Shown: piece by piece, positions 17,714 to 27,330 of the stretch
Numbering within the stretch: position 1 is the stretch's first letter
Layout: each line of letters opens with the position of its first letter
Source: DASXKD01 sp963762735
GTDB lineage: Bacteria; Actinomycetota; Actinomycetes; Streptosporangiales; Streptosporangiaceae
Assembly: GCA_963762735.1 (NCBI GenBank)
Contig: CAVXMG010000031.1
Coordinates: forward strand, 62,001-126,000
DNA: 64,000 nt
Reading direction: 5' to 3'
Position numbers and translations under genes: made by a program
The notes under the pieces: model-generated
Databases searched by the model: none
Seen by the model: only the letters and a program-made list of their open reading frames with translations
Told to the model about the DNA's origin: nothing

Positions 17714-18817
17714 TCAGTCGCCGGCCTCGGCGATGGCCGCGTGCACTTCGTCGTGGCGGGCGGCCAGCTCGGCCTCGTACTTGCGCCGGTCGGTGTCTTC
17801 GGCGATCCGCTCGTCGTCGGCCATGAGCGCTTCCAGGTCGGTGTTCGCCGCATCGAGTACGCCCAGGTCGGCGTAGGCCTGCTGCACCTTGGGCCCCCAC
17901 AGCCCGATGTCCTTGACGCACGGCACGATCCGGCTGAACAACAGCGTGCGGAACGCCTGCTGGACCGGGGAGTGCTCGGTGAACTCCATGCACTCCGCCA
18001 CGTCGAAGCCCATCTGCTCCCACACCTCTTGCGCCCGGAACCTGTTGCGCATGAGGTAGCAGCCCTCTACGACGAACTCCTCGCGCTCGGCACGCTCGCC
18101 AGCGGTCAGCTCGCTGTAGTAGTCGCGCAGCGCGAGCCGGCCAAAGGCGACGTGCCGTGCCTCGTCCTGCATGACGTAGGCGAGCAGTTGCTTGACCAGC
18201 GCGTTCTGGGCCATGTCCCGGTGCACGCCGAACGCGGCCAGCGCCAGTCCCTCGATGAGGACCTGCATGCCGAGGTAGGGGAGGTCCCAGCGGGAGTCGT
18301 TGAGCGACTCGGCCAGCAACTTGGCCAGATCGCTGTTGATCGGGTAGTAGAGGCCCACCTTCTCGCGCAGGAACCGCGAGTACAGCTCGACGTGCCGTGC
18401 CTCGTCCATGGTCTGGGTGGCGGCGTAGAACTTGGAATCCATGTCAGGCACGGACTCGACGATCCGGGCCGCCACGGTCATCGCACCCTGCTCACCGTGC
18501 AGGAACTGGCTGAACAGCCAGGAGCCCAGGTGGTGGCCCAGGTTCTCGCGCTCCTTCTCGTTGAGGATCTCCCACTGGCGCGAGCCGTAGATGGGCACGA
18601 ACTCGTCCGGGGTCTCCATGATGTTGTTCGGGTTCACCGGCAGGTCCCACTCGATCCGCTTGGCGGCGTCCCACTGCTTGTCCTTGCCGCGCTGGTACAG
18701 GTCGAGCAGCCGCTGCCGGCCGTCGTCGTACTCCCAGCTGAAGCGGGTGGCGCCGGCGGCGGGAACGTCCCAGGTGCCGGGCTCGACGGGAATGGTGTAT
18801 GCGTCGTAGGTGCTCAC
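17714..18817 (-). CDS. Ferritin-like diiron protein (R2/AurF-like)
   Basis: A 367-residue helical protein with two copies of the diiron motif: Glu109 followed by DEARH (Glu139, His142), and Glu189 followed by a second DEARH (Glu219, His222), each Glu to DExxH gap being 30 residues. This fits ferritin-like oxidases and oxygenases such as ribonucleotide reductase R2-like or AurF-like enzymes. GTG 18817 is preceded by AGGGGAG. The substrate is unknown. A TetR-type palindrome about 35 bases upstream suggests repressor control. It lacks an adjacent large ribonucleotide reductase subunit, so an R2 role is unlikely. Confidence 0.82.
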   Translation of the reverse strand: MSTYDAYTIPVEPGTWDVPAAGATRFSWEYDDGRQRLLDLYQRGKDKQWDAAKRIEWDLPVNPNNIMETPDEFVPIYGSRQWEILNEKERENLGHHLGSWLFSQFLHGEQGAMTVAARIVESVPDMDSKFYAATQTMDEARHVELYSRFLREKVGLYYPINSDLAKLLAESLNDSRWDLPYLGMQVLIEGLALAAFGVHRDMAQNALVKQLLAYVMQDEARHVAFGRLALRDYYSELTAGERAEREEFVVEGCYLMRNRFRAQEVWEQMGFDVAECMEFTEHSPVQQAFRTLLFSRIVPCVKDIGLWGPKVQQAYADLGVLDAANTDLEALMADDERIAEDTDRRKYEAELAARHDEVHAAIAEAGD

Positions 18818-18851
18818 GCTGGCTCCCCTGGGCAGACGTCTTGCCCACATA

Positions 18852-18865
18852 TTACTGGTTAGTAC
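18852..18865 (-). promoter_or_regulatory. TetR-type operator upstream of the diiron gene
   Basis: TTACT-GGTT-AGTAC is a near-palindrome 35 bases before the GTG start. It resembles the TTACT-N4-AGTAA boxes bound by TetR repressors of lipid metabolism in actinobacteria. No TetR gene is in the window, so the regulator is unassigned. Confidence 0.45.
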
Positions 18866-18962
18866 GGTTCTGCTCCAGATCTCGGCCGCCGGTCAGTGCG
18901 CGCGCGAAACGATCCGCCTGGCGCCACGCCGGCGTTCTGATCCGGCAAAACGCTGCCCGTGG

Positions 18963-19877
18963 TCAGAGGCACACCGACGGCTCATGCCCCGCGTGGCTGG
19001 CAGGCTCAAGCTGGAACGTGGAGTGGCCGACGTCGAAGTGGCCGTGCAGACAGGCCTGGAGGGCGTCGAGCATGGCCGCGCTGCGGCCGTTGGCCAGCAC
19101 GCCTGGGTCGACCACCACGTGCGCGGACAGTACGGGCAGGCCGGAGGTGATGGTCCAGGCATGCAGGTCGTGCACGCCCACGACACCGTCGAGCGCGGTC
19201 ATGTGGGTGCGGACCTCGGTCAGGTCGATGCCCCGGGGACTGGCCTCCAGCAGCACGTCCACGGCGTCCCGCAGCAGCCGCCAGGTGCGGGGCACGATGA
19301 GCACGGCCACCGCCAGCGAGGCGATCGGGTCCGCCAGGTAGAACCCGGTCGCCGCGATCACGATCCCGGTGCCGATCACCGCGACGGCGCCGAAGGTGTC
19401 CGAGGCGACCTCAAGGAAGGCACCACGGACGTTCATGCTCTCCGCCTGCCCGTGCCGCAGCAGGAGCAGGGACACGCCGTTGCCGGCCAGCGCGACCACC
19501 CCGAAGACGATCATCACCCCGGGCGCGACCACAGGGGGTGCGGCGAGCCTGCGGGCGGCCTCGACTCCGATGAACACGGCCATGCCGAGCAGCAGCAGCG
19601 CGTTGACCATCGCGGCCAGGATCTCGGCGCGGGCGTACCCGAACGTGGCGCGGTCGGTCGCGGGCCTGGTGGCCACGTACGCGGCGAGCAGCGAAAGCCC
19701 GACGCCGGCCGCATCGGCGGCCATGTGCGCGGCGTCGGCGAGCAGGACCAGGGCGCCGCTCACCAGCGCGCCGCACACCTCCGCGACGGCGATCCCGACG
19801 GTGATCGCCAGCACGGCGCCCAGCCGCCCCCGGTGCCGCCCCGTCGCGGTGAGCACGTGCCCGTGCCCGGTACCCAT
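18963..19877 (-). CDS. Cation diffusion facilitator (CDF) metal exporter
   Basis: A 304-residue CDF protein with six hydrophobic helices. Metal-site pairs are visible in TM2 (LLADAAHMAADAAGVG) and TM5 (EVASDTFGAVAV), followed by the cytosolic ferredoxin-like domain (GVVGVHDLHAWTITSG). This family exports Zn, Co, Cd or Mn in exchange for protons. I chose ATG 19877 (MGTGHGHV) with AAGGGTAG upstream; ATG 19895 is an alternative. A His-rich loop is missing, so the metal is undetermined. Confidence 0.88.
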   Translation of the reverse strand: MGTGHGHVLTATGRHRGRLGAVLAITVGIAVAEVCGALVSGALVLLADAAHMAADAAGVGLSLLAAYVATRPATDRATFGYARAEILAAMVNALLLLGMAVFIGVEAARRLAAPPVVAPGVMIVFGVVALAGNGVSLLLLRHGQAESMNVRGAFLEVASDTFGAVAVIGTGIVIAATGFYLADPIASLAVAVLIVPRTWRLLRDAVDVLLEASPRGIDLTEVRTHMTALDGVVGVHDLHAWTITSGLPVLSAHVVVDPGVLANGRSAAMLDALQACLHGHFDVGHSTFQLEPASHAGHEPSVCL

Positions 19878-20003
19878 CGCTTCTACCCTTCCCATCGGTG
19901 CCTGGTCCTGCCCTTGCCAGGTTAGGCCCGCCATACCAGCGAGAGCTCTCCACCAGAGTCTTCCCGGCCAGGCAGCTTTTGCGGGAGGGGATGGCCCCTT
20001 GCC

Positions 20004-22691
20004 TTAGCGCAGCCCCGGAAGCCGCCGCCACGCAGGGTGGCCATGGCTCTCAGCTGCAGTCCCCCCGATTCGCCGGCGCGAGGAGTTCGTCAGCCGGAGT
20101 CCCCCGTTCGGCGGGGATTCGCCGGCGGCTAGCAACTCGTAGGCGGGGTTGATCATGATGGGGCCGCTCGCCCTGATCCCGACGGACCCGCGGAACCGGA
20201 CCCGGGACCCGCACACGATGCCCGGGATGTGGGAGCGCCCGTAGAACAGCGCGGTCAGGTCCCCGGTCGAGTCCGAGATCTCGCAGGCCAGCACCGAGTT
20301 CTTTTCCACGGGCCGGATCTCCACGGCCCGGACACGCCCTTCGACGGTGGCGCGCCCCGGCACCTGGATCGAGCCGATCGGCTTGACCCCGGGGGAGGGC
20401 GCGGGCCGTTCGTAGCTGGCCTGGTCCGCCGCGGCAGCGTCCGGTGCGGACTCGCCGCGGCGCTGGCGGAACCGGCGGCCGGGCAGCAGGCCGCGCATGG
20501 CCGTGGGCGGCGGGGCCGGGGCGGCCGGCCGGCCGTCCTCCCGCCCGGCCTCGCCCGCACCGGTGGCCACGGCTCCCGGGGTGTAGTCCCCTGGCGCGGC
20601 CTGGCCATCGCCCGGCGTGGCCGCCGTCCTTGTCATGGCCTGCCCGTCCGGGGCGGCCGTGCCGTTCCCCGCCGGAGCCGTGATCTTGCCGTTCATCCCG
20701 TTGGCCCGGGTACGCAGCACCTCCAGGCGGTTTCGCACGTCGAAGGGCACGATGGTGGCCGCGCAGTGCGGGATGCGGCTCACCACGGCCGCGATCTTGT
20801 CGGCGGTACGGTCGTGTAGCAAGCGCCCGAGCAGCGGTGAGTAGCTGCGCCTTGGCAGTACCGCGGTGACGTGCGTACCGGGTACCGCGGCCTCGGCGCT
20901 GACCAGTTCGGCCGCGGCCCGGGCCAGCCGCCGGTCCGGGCAGTCGATGAAGTCGAGCACGATGCCCCGGTCAGCGCGGGTCCACTCCTCGCGCAGCGTT
21001 TCCGCCTCGGCGGTGTCGATGACGAAGTGCACCGCGCGCAGCGTGGTCGGCCGCAGGCTCCGCGCGTAGCGCATGGCCGCGAGCGTCGCCAGGTCGAAGC
21101 TGTCCACCAGCAGGAACACCGTGCGGCGTGGGTAGTTCGGCTGCTCCGGCGGCTTCTTCCGCTCGCCGATCCGCTCCAGTACCTCGGCCTCCATCCGGTA
21201 CTCCTGATTCAGCCGGATCAAGGCGAACACCAGGATCGGGAACACCACCACGACGATCCAGGCGCCCTCGGTGAACTTCACCACGGCGAAGATCGCGACG
21301 ACGATCGCGGACAGGCCGCCGGCCGCGGCGTTGATGGCCAGCTTGCCCCGCCAGCCGCGCTCCTTGTTCCTGTGGTGGTACCTGGCCATGCCAAACCCGG
21401 CCATCGTGAACGCGGTGAACACGCCGATGGCGTACAGCGGGACCAGGGCGTTCACGTTCGCCCCGCGGATGATCACCAGGGCTATGGACACGATGGTCAG
21501 CCCGATGATCGCGTTCGAGAACACCAGCCGGTGCCCGCGCTTGAGCAGCCAGCGCGGCAGGAACGCGTCCCCGGCGACATAGCTGGCCAGGAACGGGAAC
21601 CCGTTGAAGCTGGTGTTGCCGCCGGTATAGAGGATCAGCATGGTCGCGGCCTGCACCAGCAGGAACAGCGCGTGGCCGTAGAAGCTGGTCCCGAAGATCT
21701 TCTGCGCCTCCTGGGCAAGCACGGTGGGATAGCCGGCCTTGCGCGGAGTCGCGAGTGTCTCGTGGGCGAGCCAGGAGATCCCCGCCACCAGGAAGCCGAG
21801 GATGGCGCCCTCGGTCACCAGCACCCGCCGGGCGTTGGGCCCCTCCGGCGGCTTGAACGCGCCCACCGCGTCGGACACCGCCTCGATGCCGGTCAGCGAC
21901 GCGCCGCCGTTCGCGAACGCGCGCAGCAACGTGAAGATCATCACGAAGCTGAGCAGGCTCGCGGTGCCGCTGCCGATCGGGTAGTGGTCGGGCAGCGCAT
22001 GCGGCACGTACTTCGGCAGATCGCCGAAGATCTCGCGGGCCAGGCCGACGAGGATCATCAGGATGACAGAACCGGCGAACAGGTAGGTGGGGATCGCGAA
22101 CGCGCGGCCCGCTTCCTTGAGCCCGCGCAGGTTGCCGTAACACATGAGCAGGATCACGGCAATCGTGATCTCCAGGGTGTACGGCCCGAGGGCGGGGACG
22201 GCGGAGACCAGCGCCGCGGTCCCCGCCACGGTCTGCACCGCGACCGTGACCACGTAGTCGATGAGCAGCGCCACCGCGGCGATCTGGGCGATCTTCGGCC
22301 CGAAATTCTCTCTGGCCACGACGTAGGAACCGCCGGGCCTGATGTAGACCATCACTACCTCGCGGTAGGACAGCACCACCAGCACCATGACCACGAGGAT
22401 CACCAGGGTCATCGGCAGGATGATGGTGAAGGCCGCGAGCCCGGCCAGCGGGAGCAGGGCAATGAGGATTTCCTCCGTCCCGTAGGCGGAGGAGGAGATG
22501 CCATCGGGGGAGAGCACGCCCAGCGCGAGAACCTTGGACAGGCGCTGGTGCCGTAGCTGCTCGTTGACCATGGGCGGCCCGAGCACGCGGCGCTTTACCG
22601 AGTACCAGAAGCCCTCGGGCAGGTCACCGCCGCCGCCCAGGAAGCCGACTGCGTTGCGAATGGCCACGTCCCACTGTCCCGTCGATCGCAA
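20004..22691 (-). CDS. KimA-like APC potassium permease fused to UspA-like and OB-fold domains (copy 1)
   Basis: An 895-residue permease. Residues about 50-490 contain twelve helices of the APC/KimA type; the K+-site signature of KimA is recognisable as SPDGISSSAYGTEEI (Asp63, Tyr70). Residues about 510-640 form the cytosolic UspA-like domain (TVFLLVDSFDLATLAAMRYA). After a Pro/Ala-rich linker of about 110 residues comes an OB-fold (GRATVEGRVRAVEIRPVEK to IMINPAYELL), then a short unmatched tail. In mycobacteria and Streptomyces the OB-fold is a separate gene near the permease and TrkA/CeoBC, so fusion here is informative. The start is TTG 22691 or GTG 22667. A paralogue lies directly upstream on the same strand. 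Confidence 0.82.
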   Translation of the reverse strand: MRSTGQWDVAIRNAVGFLGGGGDLPEGFWYSVKRRVLGPPMVNEQLRHQRLSKVLALGVLSPDGISSSAYGTEEILIALLPLAGLAAFTIILPMTLVILVVMVLVVLSYREVVMVYIRPGGSYVVARENFGPKIAQIAAVALLIDYVVTVAVQTVAGTAALVSAVPALGPYTLEITIAVILLMCYGNLRGLKEAGRAFAIPTYLFAGSVILMILVGLAREIFGDLPKYVPHALPDHYPIGSGTASLLSFVMIFTLLRAFANGGASLTGIEAVSDAVGAFKPPEGPNARRVLVTEGAILGFLVAGISWLAHETLATPRKAGYPTVLAQEAQKIFGTSFYGHALFLLVQAATMLILYTGGNTSFNGFPFLASYVAGDAFLPRWLLKRGHRLVFSNAIIGLTIVSIALVIIRGANVNALVPLYAIGVFTAFTMAGFGMARYHHRNKERGWRGKLAINAAAGGLSAIVVAIFAVVKFTEGAWIVVVVFPILVFALIRLNQEYRMEAEVLERIGERKKPPEQPNYPRRTVFLLVDSFDLATLAAMRYARSLRPTTLRAVHFVIDTAEAETLREEWTRADRGIVLDFIDCPDRRLARAAAELVSAEAAVPGTHVTAVLPRRSYSPLLGRLLHDRTADKIAAVVSRIPHCAATIVPFDVRNRLEVLRTRANGMNGKITAPAGNGTAAPDGQAMTRTAATPGDGQAAPGDYTPGAVATGAGEAGREDGRPAAPAPPPTAMRGLLPGRRFRQRRGESAPDAAAADQASYERPAPSPGVKPIGSIQVPGRATVEGRVRAVEIRPVEKNSVLACEISDSTGDLTALFYGRSHIPGIVCGSRVRFRGSVGIRASGPIMINPAYELLAAGESPPNGGLRLTNSSRRRIGGTAAESHGHPAWRRLPGLR

Positions 22692-22853
22692 GTGCTCTCG
22701 TGGCCTTCATACCATCGTTTGCCTGCGGTTTGTCCATGGGGCATGACAGGACCGTTTCACTGCCTCCCTCGCGGGACGGCGCGCCAGCTCACTGAGCGCT
22801 GGCTTCGGGAGGCGGCTGCGGCGTATTGCTGCCGCCGGTTGACCGAGCGTGTC

Positions 22854-25193
22854 TTACGACAGGAGCTCGTACGCGGGGTTCACCATGACTGTGCCGGTAT
22901 CTTTCACCCCCACTCGGCCGCGGAGCTGGATCATGCTCCCGGGCTCCACGCCCGGGATGTGGGTGCGCCCATAGAAGAGCGCGGTGATCTCGCCGGTGGC
23001 GTCGACCACCTGGCAGGCAAGCACGCAACTGTGCTCCACCGGCCTGATCTCAACGGTGTGGACCCGGCCTTCCACCGTGGCCCGGCCGTTCCTGGTGAGT
23101 TGGGAGATCGGCGTGACGCCAGCGCGAACAGCGGGCTGCTCGTGCTCGCGGATCTTCGCCTCCGGCTTCACGGGCTTGGCACCCTGGCCGGTCTGCCGCT
23201 CATGCAGCACGTCCAGGCGGGCCTCCACGTCGAACGGGATGATGGTGGCGGCGGAGCGCGGAATGCGGCTCACCACCCGGGCGATCTTGTCTGCGGTCTG
23301 GTCGTGGAGGAGCCGGCCGAGCAGCGGTGGATAGCTCCGCCTGGGCAGCACCACGGTGACGTGGGTGCCCGGCTCGGAGGCTTCCTCCGCGACCAGTTCC
23401 GCGGCGGCCCGGGGCAGCCGCCGGTCCGGGCAGTCCACCAGGTCGAGCGGGATGCCACGGTCCGCGCGGAGCCAGGCCTCGCGCAGCTCCTTGGCCCGGT
23501 CGGTGTCGATCACGAAGTGCACCGCCCGCAGCCCCGTAGGCCGCAGGCCGCGGGCGTAGCGCAGCGCGGCGATCGTGGCCAGGTTGAACTCGTCGACGAG
23601 GACCAGCACCGTCCGGCGGGTGTAATTCGGCGGGTCCGGGGCCTTGCGCCCGCCGATGTTCTCCAGTACCTCGGCCTCCATCCGGTACCGGCGGTTGACC
23701 TGGATCAGCCCGTAGACCAGCAGCGGGAAGAGGATCACGATGACCCAGGCGCCCTCGCTGAACTTCACCACCGCGAAGATCACGACGACGAGAGCGGTGT
23801 AGACCCCGCCGATCAGGTTGATGACGCGCCGCCGCCGCCAGGCCTGCTCCCTGACTCGCTTGTGGTACCTGGCCATGCCGAAGCCTGCCATGGCGAAGCC
23901 GGTGAACACTCCGATCGCATAAAGCGGGACGAGGGCGTTGACAGTGGCGCCGAAGACGATCAGCAGGATCGACGAGACGATCGTGAGGACGATGATGCCG
24001 TTGGAGAACACCAGCCGGTGCCCCCGCTTGGAGAGCCACCTGGGCAGGAACGAGTCCTCGGCCACGAAGCTCGCCAGGAACGGGAACCCGCTGAAGCTCG
24101 TGTTTCCGCCGGTGAACAGAATGAAGGCGGTGGCCGCCTGGACCACGTAGAACATGAAGTGCGCCGGCTGGCCGAAGATCACGTCGGCTTCCTGCGCCAG
24201 CACCGTCGGTACGCCTGCTTGGTACGGCCGCGCGTGGGTGACGTGGGCGAACCAGGAGATGCCGGCAATCAGGAACGCGACGATCGATCCCTGGATGACC
24301 AGGATCTGCCGGGCGTTGCGGCCCTCGGGCGGCCGGAGCGCGCTGACCGCGTTGGATACGGCCTCGATCCCGGTGAGGGAGGAACCGCCATTGGCGAACG
24401 CTCGCCCCAGCATGTAGATCATGGCGAATGTGAGCAGGCTGCCGGTGTTGTGCCCCAGCGGAACCGGGGCACCGGAGAAGCTGGGTACCCGGGGTACCCC
24501 GCCGAAAACCTCGCGGACGAGGCCCACAACGATCATCAGGCCGACCGATCCGGAGAACAGGTAGGTCGGCAGCGCGAAGGTCTTGCCTGCCTCCCGGATT
24601 CCCCGCAAGTTGCCGTAGCACATGATCAGGACCGCGGCCAGGGAGATGAGCAGAAGGACGGCCTTGGTAGACAGCCCGCCGACATGGGCCAATTGCGGGA
24701 ACGCCGAGACGATCGCCGCGCTGCCGGCCGCCGTCTGCACCGCGACCGTGACGACGTAGTCGATCAGCAGGGCCACCGCCGCTACCTGTGCCACCCGCGG
24801 ACCGAAGTTTTCCCTGGCCACCACGTAGGACCCGCCCGCCCGGGTGTAGACGGTCACCACCTCGCGGTAGGACAGCACCACCAGCACGATCCCAACCAGC
24901 ACCACCAGGGTCATCGGCAGGACCAGCGTGAACGCCGTCAGCCCCACGATCGGCAGCATCTCGATGAGGATCTCCTCGGTGCCGTAGGCCGCCGAGGAGA
25001 TGCCGTCGCAGGAAAGCACGCCCAGGGCAAGCGGCCTGGACAGGCGCTCGTTCTGGAGTTGCTCGTTGACCATGGGAGGGCCGAGCATGCGCCGCTTCAC
25101 GGAGTACCAGAAGCTCTCCGGAAGATCACCTCCGGCGGCTCCGTCAGAAGAGATCAGCCGCTTTGCGCAGCGCCAACGCCTCTTCTCCTCCAT
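22854..25193 (-). CDS. KimA-like APC potassium permease fused to UspA-like and OB-fold domains (copy 2)
   Basis: A 779-residue paralogue of the downstream gene with the same order: permease core with SCDGISSAAYGTEEI (Asp63, Tyr70), UspA-like domain (VLVLVDEFNLATIAALRYA), short linker, and an OB-fold ending exactly at the C-terminus (VMVNPAYELLS). The linker is much shorter than in copy 1 and no tail follows. It is divergent from the KdpD-like kinase gene, which supports a role in K+ uptake under kinase control. ATG 25193 has AGAGG directly before it, an awkward spacing, so the start is uncertain. KimA proteins are K+/H+ symporters inhibited by c-di-AMP in Firmicutes; inhibition here is untested. 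Confidence 0.84.
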   Translation of the reverse strand: MEEKRRWRCAKRLISSDGAAGGDLPESFWYSVKRRMLGPPMVNEQLQNERLSRPLALGVLSCDGISSAAYGTEEILIEMLPIVGLTAFTLVLPMTLVVLVGIVLVVLSYREVVTVYTRAGGSYVVARENFGPRVAQVAAVALLIDYVVTVAVQTAAGSAAIVSAFPQLAHVGGLSTKAVLLLISLAAVLIMCYGNLRGIREAGKTFALPTYLFSGSVGLMIVVGLVREVFGGVPRVPSFSGAPVPLGHNTGSLLTFAMIYMLGRAFANGGSSLTGIEAVSNAVSALRPPEGRNARQILVIQGSIVAFLIAGISWFAHVTHARPYQAGVPTVLAQEADVIFGQPAHFMFYVVQAATAFILFTGGNTSFSGFPFLASFVAEDSFLPRWLSKRGHRLVFSNGIIVLTIVSSILLIVFGATVNALVPLYAIGVFTGFAMAGFGMARYHKRVREQAWRRRRVINLIGGVYTALVVVIFAVVKFSEGAWVIVILFPLLVYGLIQVNRRYRMEAEVLENIGGRKAPDPPNYTRRTVLVLVDEFNLATIAALRYARGLRPTGLRAVHFVIDTDRAKELREAWLRADRGIPLDLVDCPDRRLPRAAAELVAEEASEPGTHVTVVLPRRSYPPLLGRLLHDQTADKIARVVSRIPRSAATIIPFDVEARLDVLHERQTGQGAKPVKPEAKIREHEQPAVRAGVTPISQLTRNGRATVEGRVHTVEIRPVEHSCVLACQVVDATGEITALFYGRTHIPGVEPGSMIQLRGRVGVKDTGTVMVNPAYELLS

Positions 25194-25357
25194 CCTCTGG
25201 CCCAGGCCGGGCCCTCATCAGTGCCGGGCGGACTCGCCTGGCCAAAAGGGCGCGCCGACACCCGCGATCATCGGTTGCGGGCCAGGTCCGGGTCAGGGCC
25301 CTGACCGGCTCGCTTTGATCACTGCCTCGACGCTAAGCGCCGCCGTCCCGGGCCGGT

Positions 25358-25409
25358 CGCTAAGGCCGCGTCAAGAGTGCTGACCTGCGCGTTAAGGATC
25401 TATCAAGAT
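25358..25409. promoter_or_regulatory. Paired direct repeats in the permease/kinase divergent promoter
   Basis: TAAGG-N5-TCAAG occurs twice, at 25361-25375 and 25393-25407, exactly 32 bases apart, inside 20-base blocks matching at 14 positions. Within each copy the half-sites are 10 bases apart, as for OmpR/KdpE-type winged-helix regulators. The second copy also contains the palindrome GATCT-ATCA-AGATC. It is a candidate site for the KdpE-like regulator encoded just downstream. Confidence 0.5.
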
Positions 25410-25449
25410 CATTATTTTTCCCTGCATCCGGCGCTTGACTCCTTACAAG

Positions 25450-27330
25450 ATGAGTAGTTCAAGGCAGCAAGGATTCGCGGCGCCGTTCGCTCTGGTGATC
25501 GGCTTCGGGCTGCTTTTCGCCCTCGGCACGGTGGCGGCAGCCCTGCACGGCCGGGTCTCGCCGACGGCGGTGCTGATCGTGAGCGCGGCCGTGGTGACCG
25601 TTTTGTCGTTTGTCTCCGAGCCGCTCGCGGCGATACCGCTTGGCGTCGTCGGGTGGCTCTGCGCGGCAGGGTTCTCCCACCCGCCCTACGGGCAACTGCG
25701 GGTCACCGGCCCGTTCGCCGGGCGCTCCGCGATCGTCATGGGCGCCTGCGTGCTGGCCGCGGGCGGGCTTGGCCTGCTACTGCGCCAGTCGGCGGACAGG
25801 CACATACTGGAGGGCGTGGGCAGTGACGCCGGGCTGCCAGGCGCGGGCACCGCACCTGGCCGGGACGATCGCGGCCTGGCGGCGGGTGGCCAGCCGGTGC
25901 CGGAGCCTGGCTCGGTGCTGGCCAGGGCGGCCTACGCGGTGGGCGCGCGCCGTGCGCTGACCGGGATGCTCGTCGCCGCGGCCGGCCTGCCCCTGCTGAC
26001 GCTACTGCTGGTGCTGGCCAGGAATCACCTGAGCCTGACCGATGACCTGCTCATCTACCTGGTGGCCGTCGTCGCGCTCGCGGTGATCGGCGGATTCTGG
26101 CCCGCCGTGCTCGGCGCCGCCTCCGCCAGCCTCCTGCTCAACTGGTACTTCACCCCGCCGCTGCACACGTTCACCATCGACAAGCCGGACAACCTGCTGG
26201 CGCTGCTGCTGTTCGTCACGGTCGCGATGCTGGTCAGCAGCGTGGTCCACCTCGCCGCCAGCCGGGCCGGCCAGGCCGCCCGCAGCCGGGAGGAAGCCAG
26301 GCTGCTGCTGACGCTGGCGCAGACGGTTCTCGGCGGTGCCGACACCCCCGCGGCGGTCCTTGACCATCTCGTGGCGACCCTGGGCGGCCAGGCGGAACTG
26401 CTTGAGCACGTCAGCGGCCACTGGGTGCGGATCGCCGCCAGCGGCGGCGCCATGGACCAGGCCGCGCCCGCCACCCGCGTCGACGTGCGCACCGACCTGG
26501 CGCTCGAGGTGAGCGGCCAGCCTGCCCCGATCACGCCCGGGCTGCTGGCAGGCTTCGCGGCCCAGGCCGCCGCGGCGCTGGACCGGGAACGGCTGCGCAC
26601 CCAGGCCGCCCAGGCGGAGGCCCTGGCCGAGGGGAACCGGATGCGGACGGCATTGCTCGCCGCGGTCAGCCACGACCTGCGCACTCCGCTGGCCTCGATC
26701 AAGGCCAGCGTCAGCAGCCTGCGCCAGACCGACGTGACCTGGACAGAATCCGACCAGCAGGTGCTGCTCGCCACGATCGAGGAGAACGCGGACCGGCTGG
26801 ACGGGCTGATCGGCAACCTGCTCGACATGAGCCGCCTGCACACCGGCTCGCTGCAGCCGTTCCTGCGGCCGATCGCGATCGACGAGGTGGCGCCGGTCGC
26901 CCTGCGTGGCCTCGATGCCCCCGCCGACCTGCGCATCGAGGTGCCCGACGGGATGGCGATGGTCCTCGCTGACCCCGGCCTGCTGGAACGGGTGCTTGCC
27001 AACCTGTTCTCCAACGCGCTGGATCACTCGCCGCCGTCCAGGCCGCCGGTACTGCAGGCCCACCGGGAGCAGGACACCGTCGTGATCGAGGTCGTCGACC
27101 ACGGGCCGGGCGTGCCGGACAAGCTGAAGGCGCGGATCTTCGAGCCGTTCCAGCGGTTCGATGACAAGAAGGTCGGCGTGGGCCTCGGGCTGGCGGTGGC
27201 CAAGGGCTTCACCGAGGCCATGGGCGGGGCCATCGTGGCGGCCGACACCCCGGGCGGCGGGCTCACCGTCAGGGTCACGCTGCCGGTCGCGGCCGCGGGT
27301 GCCAGGTCCATGCAGGACGCCGGCTCTTGA
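25450..27330 (+). CDS. KdpD-like sensor kinase without the N-terminal KdpD/UspA domains
   Basis: A 626-residue membrane kinase. Three or four helices occupy residues 1-120, then a DUF4118 four-helix domain (about 170-280) with the KdpD landmark NWYFTPPLHTFTI. A degenerate GAF region, HisKA with His408 in LLAAVSHDLRTPLASI, and the ATPase (NLFSNALDHSP, then GLGLAVAKGFTEAMGG) follow. Canonical KdpD has about 350 cytosolic residues (KdpD and UspA domains) before DUF4118; these are replaced by extra helices. It overlaps the kdpE-like gene by four bases and is divergent from two KimA-like permeases, while no kdpFABC is seen. The ATG 25450 start lacks a clear ribosome site. Confidence 0.85.
   Translation: MSSSRQQGFAAPFALVIGFGLLFALGTVAAALHGRVSPTAVLIVSAAVVTVLSFVSEPLAAIPLGVVGWLCAAGFSHPPYGQLRVTGPFAGRSAIVMGACVLAAGGLGLLLRQSADRHILEGVGSDAGLPGAGTAPGRDDRGLAAGGQPVPEPGSVLARAAYAVGARRALTGMLVAAAGLPLLTLLLVLARNHLSLTDDLLIYLVAVVALAVIGGFWPAVLGAASASLLLNWYFTPPLHTFTIDKPDNLLALLLFVTVAMLVSSVVHLAASRAGQAARSREEARLLLTLAQTVLGGADTPAAVLDHLVATLGGQAELLEHVSGHWVRIAASGGAMDQAAPATRVDVRTDLALEVSGQPAPITPGLLAGFAAQAAAALDRERLRTQAAQAEALAEGNRMRTALLAAVSHDLRTPLASIKASVSSLRQTDVTWTESDQQVLLATIEENADRLDGLIGNLLDMSRLHTGSLQPFLRPIAIDEVAPVALRGLDAPADLRIEVPDGMAMVLADPGLLERVLANLFSNALDHSPPSRPPVLQAHREQDTVVIEVVDHGPGVPDKLKARIFEPFQRFDDKKVGVGLGLAVAKGFTEAMGGAIVAADTPGGGLTVRVTLPVAAAGARSMQDAGS

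Noticed and set aside
17714..18817. Ribonucleotide reductase small subunit.
   Set aside because: No large subunit nearby, and the two E-x29-DEARH motifs fit the AurF-like ferritin-like group better; no radical tyrosine context could be recognised.
25194..25434. Possible c-di-AMP riboswitch upstream of the KimA-like permease.
   Set aside because: The leader read on the minus strand lacks the conserved ydaO blocks; only direct repeats and a palindrome are seen.
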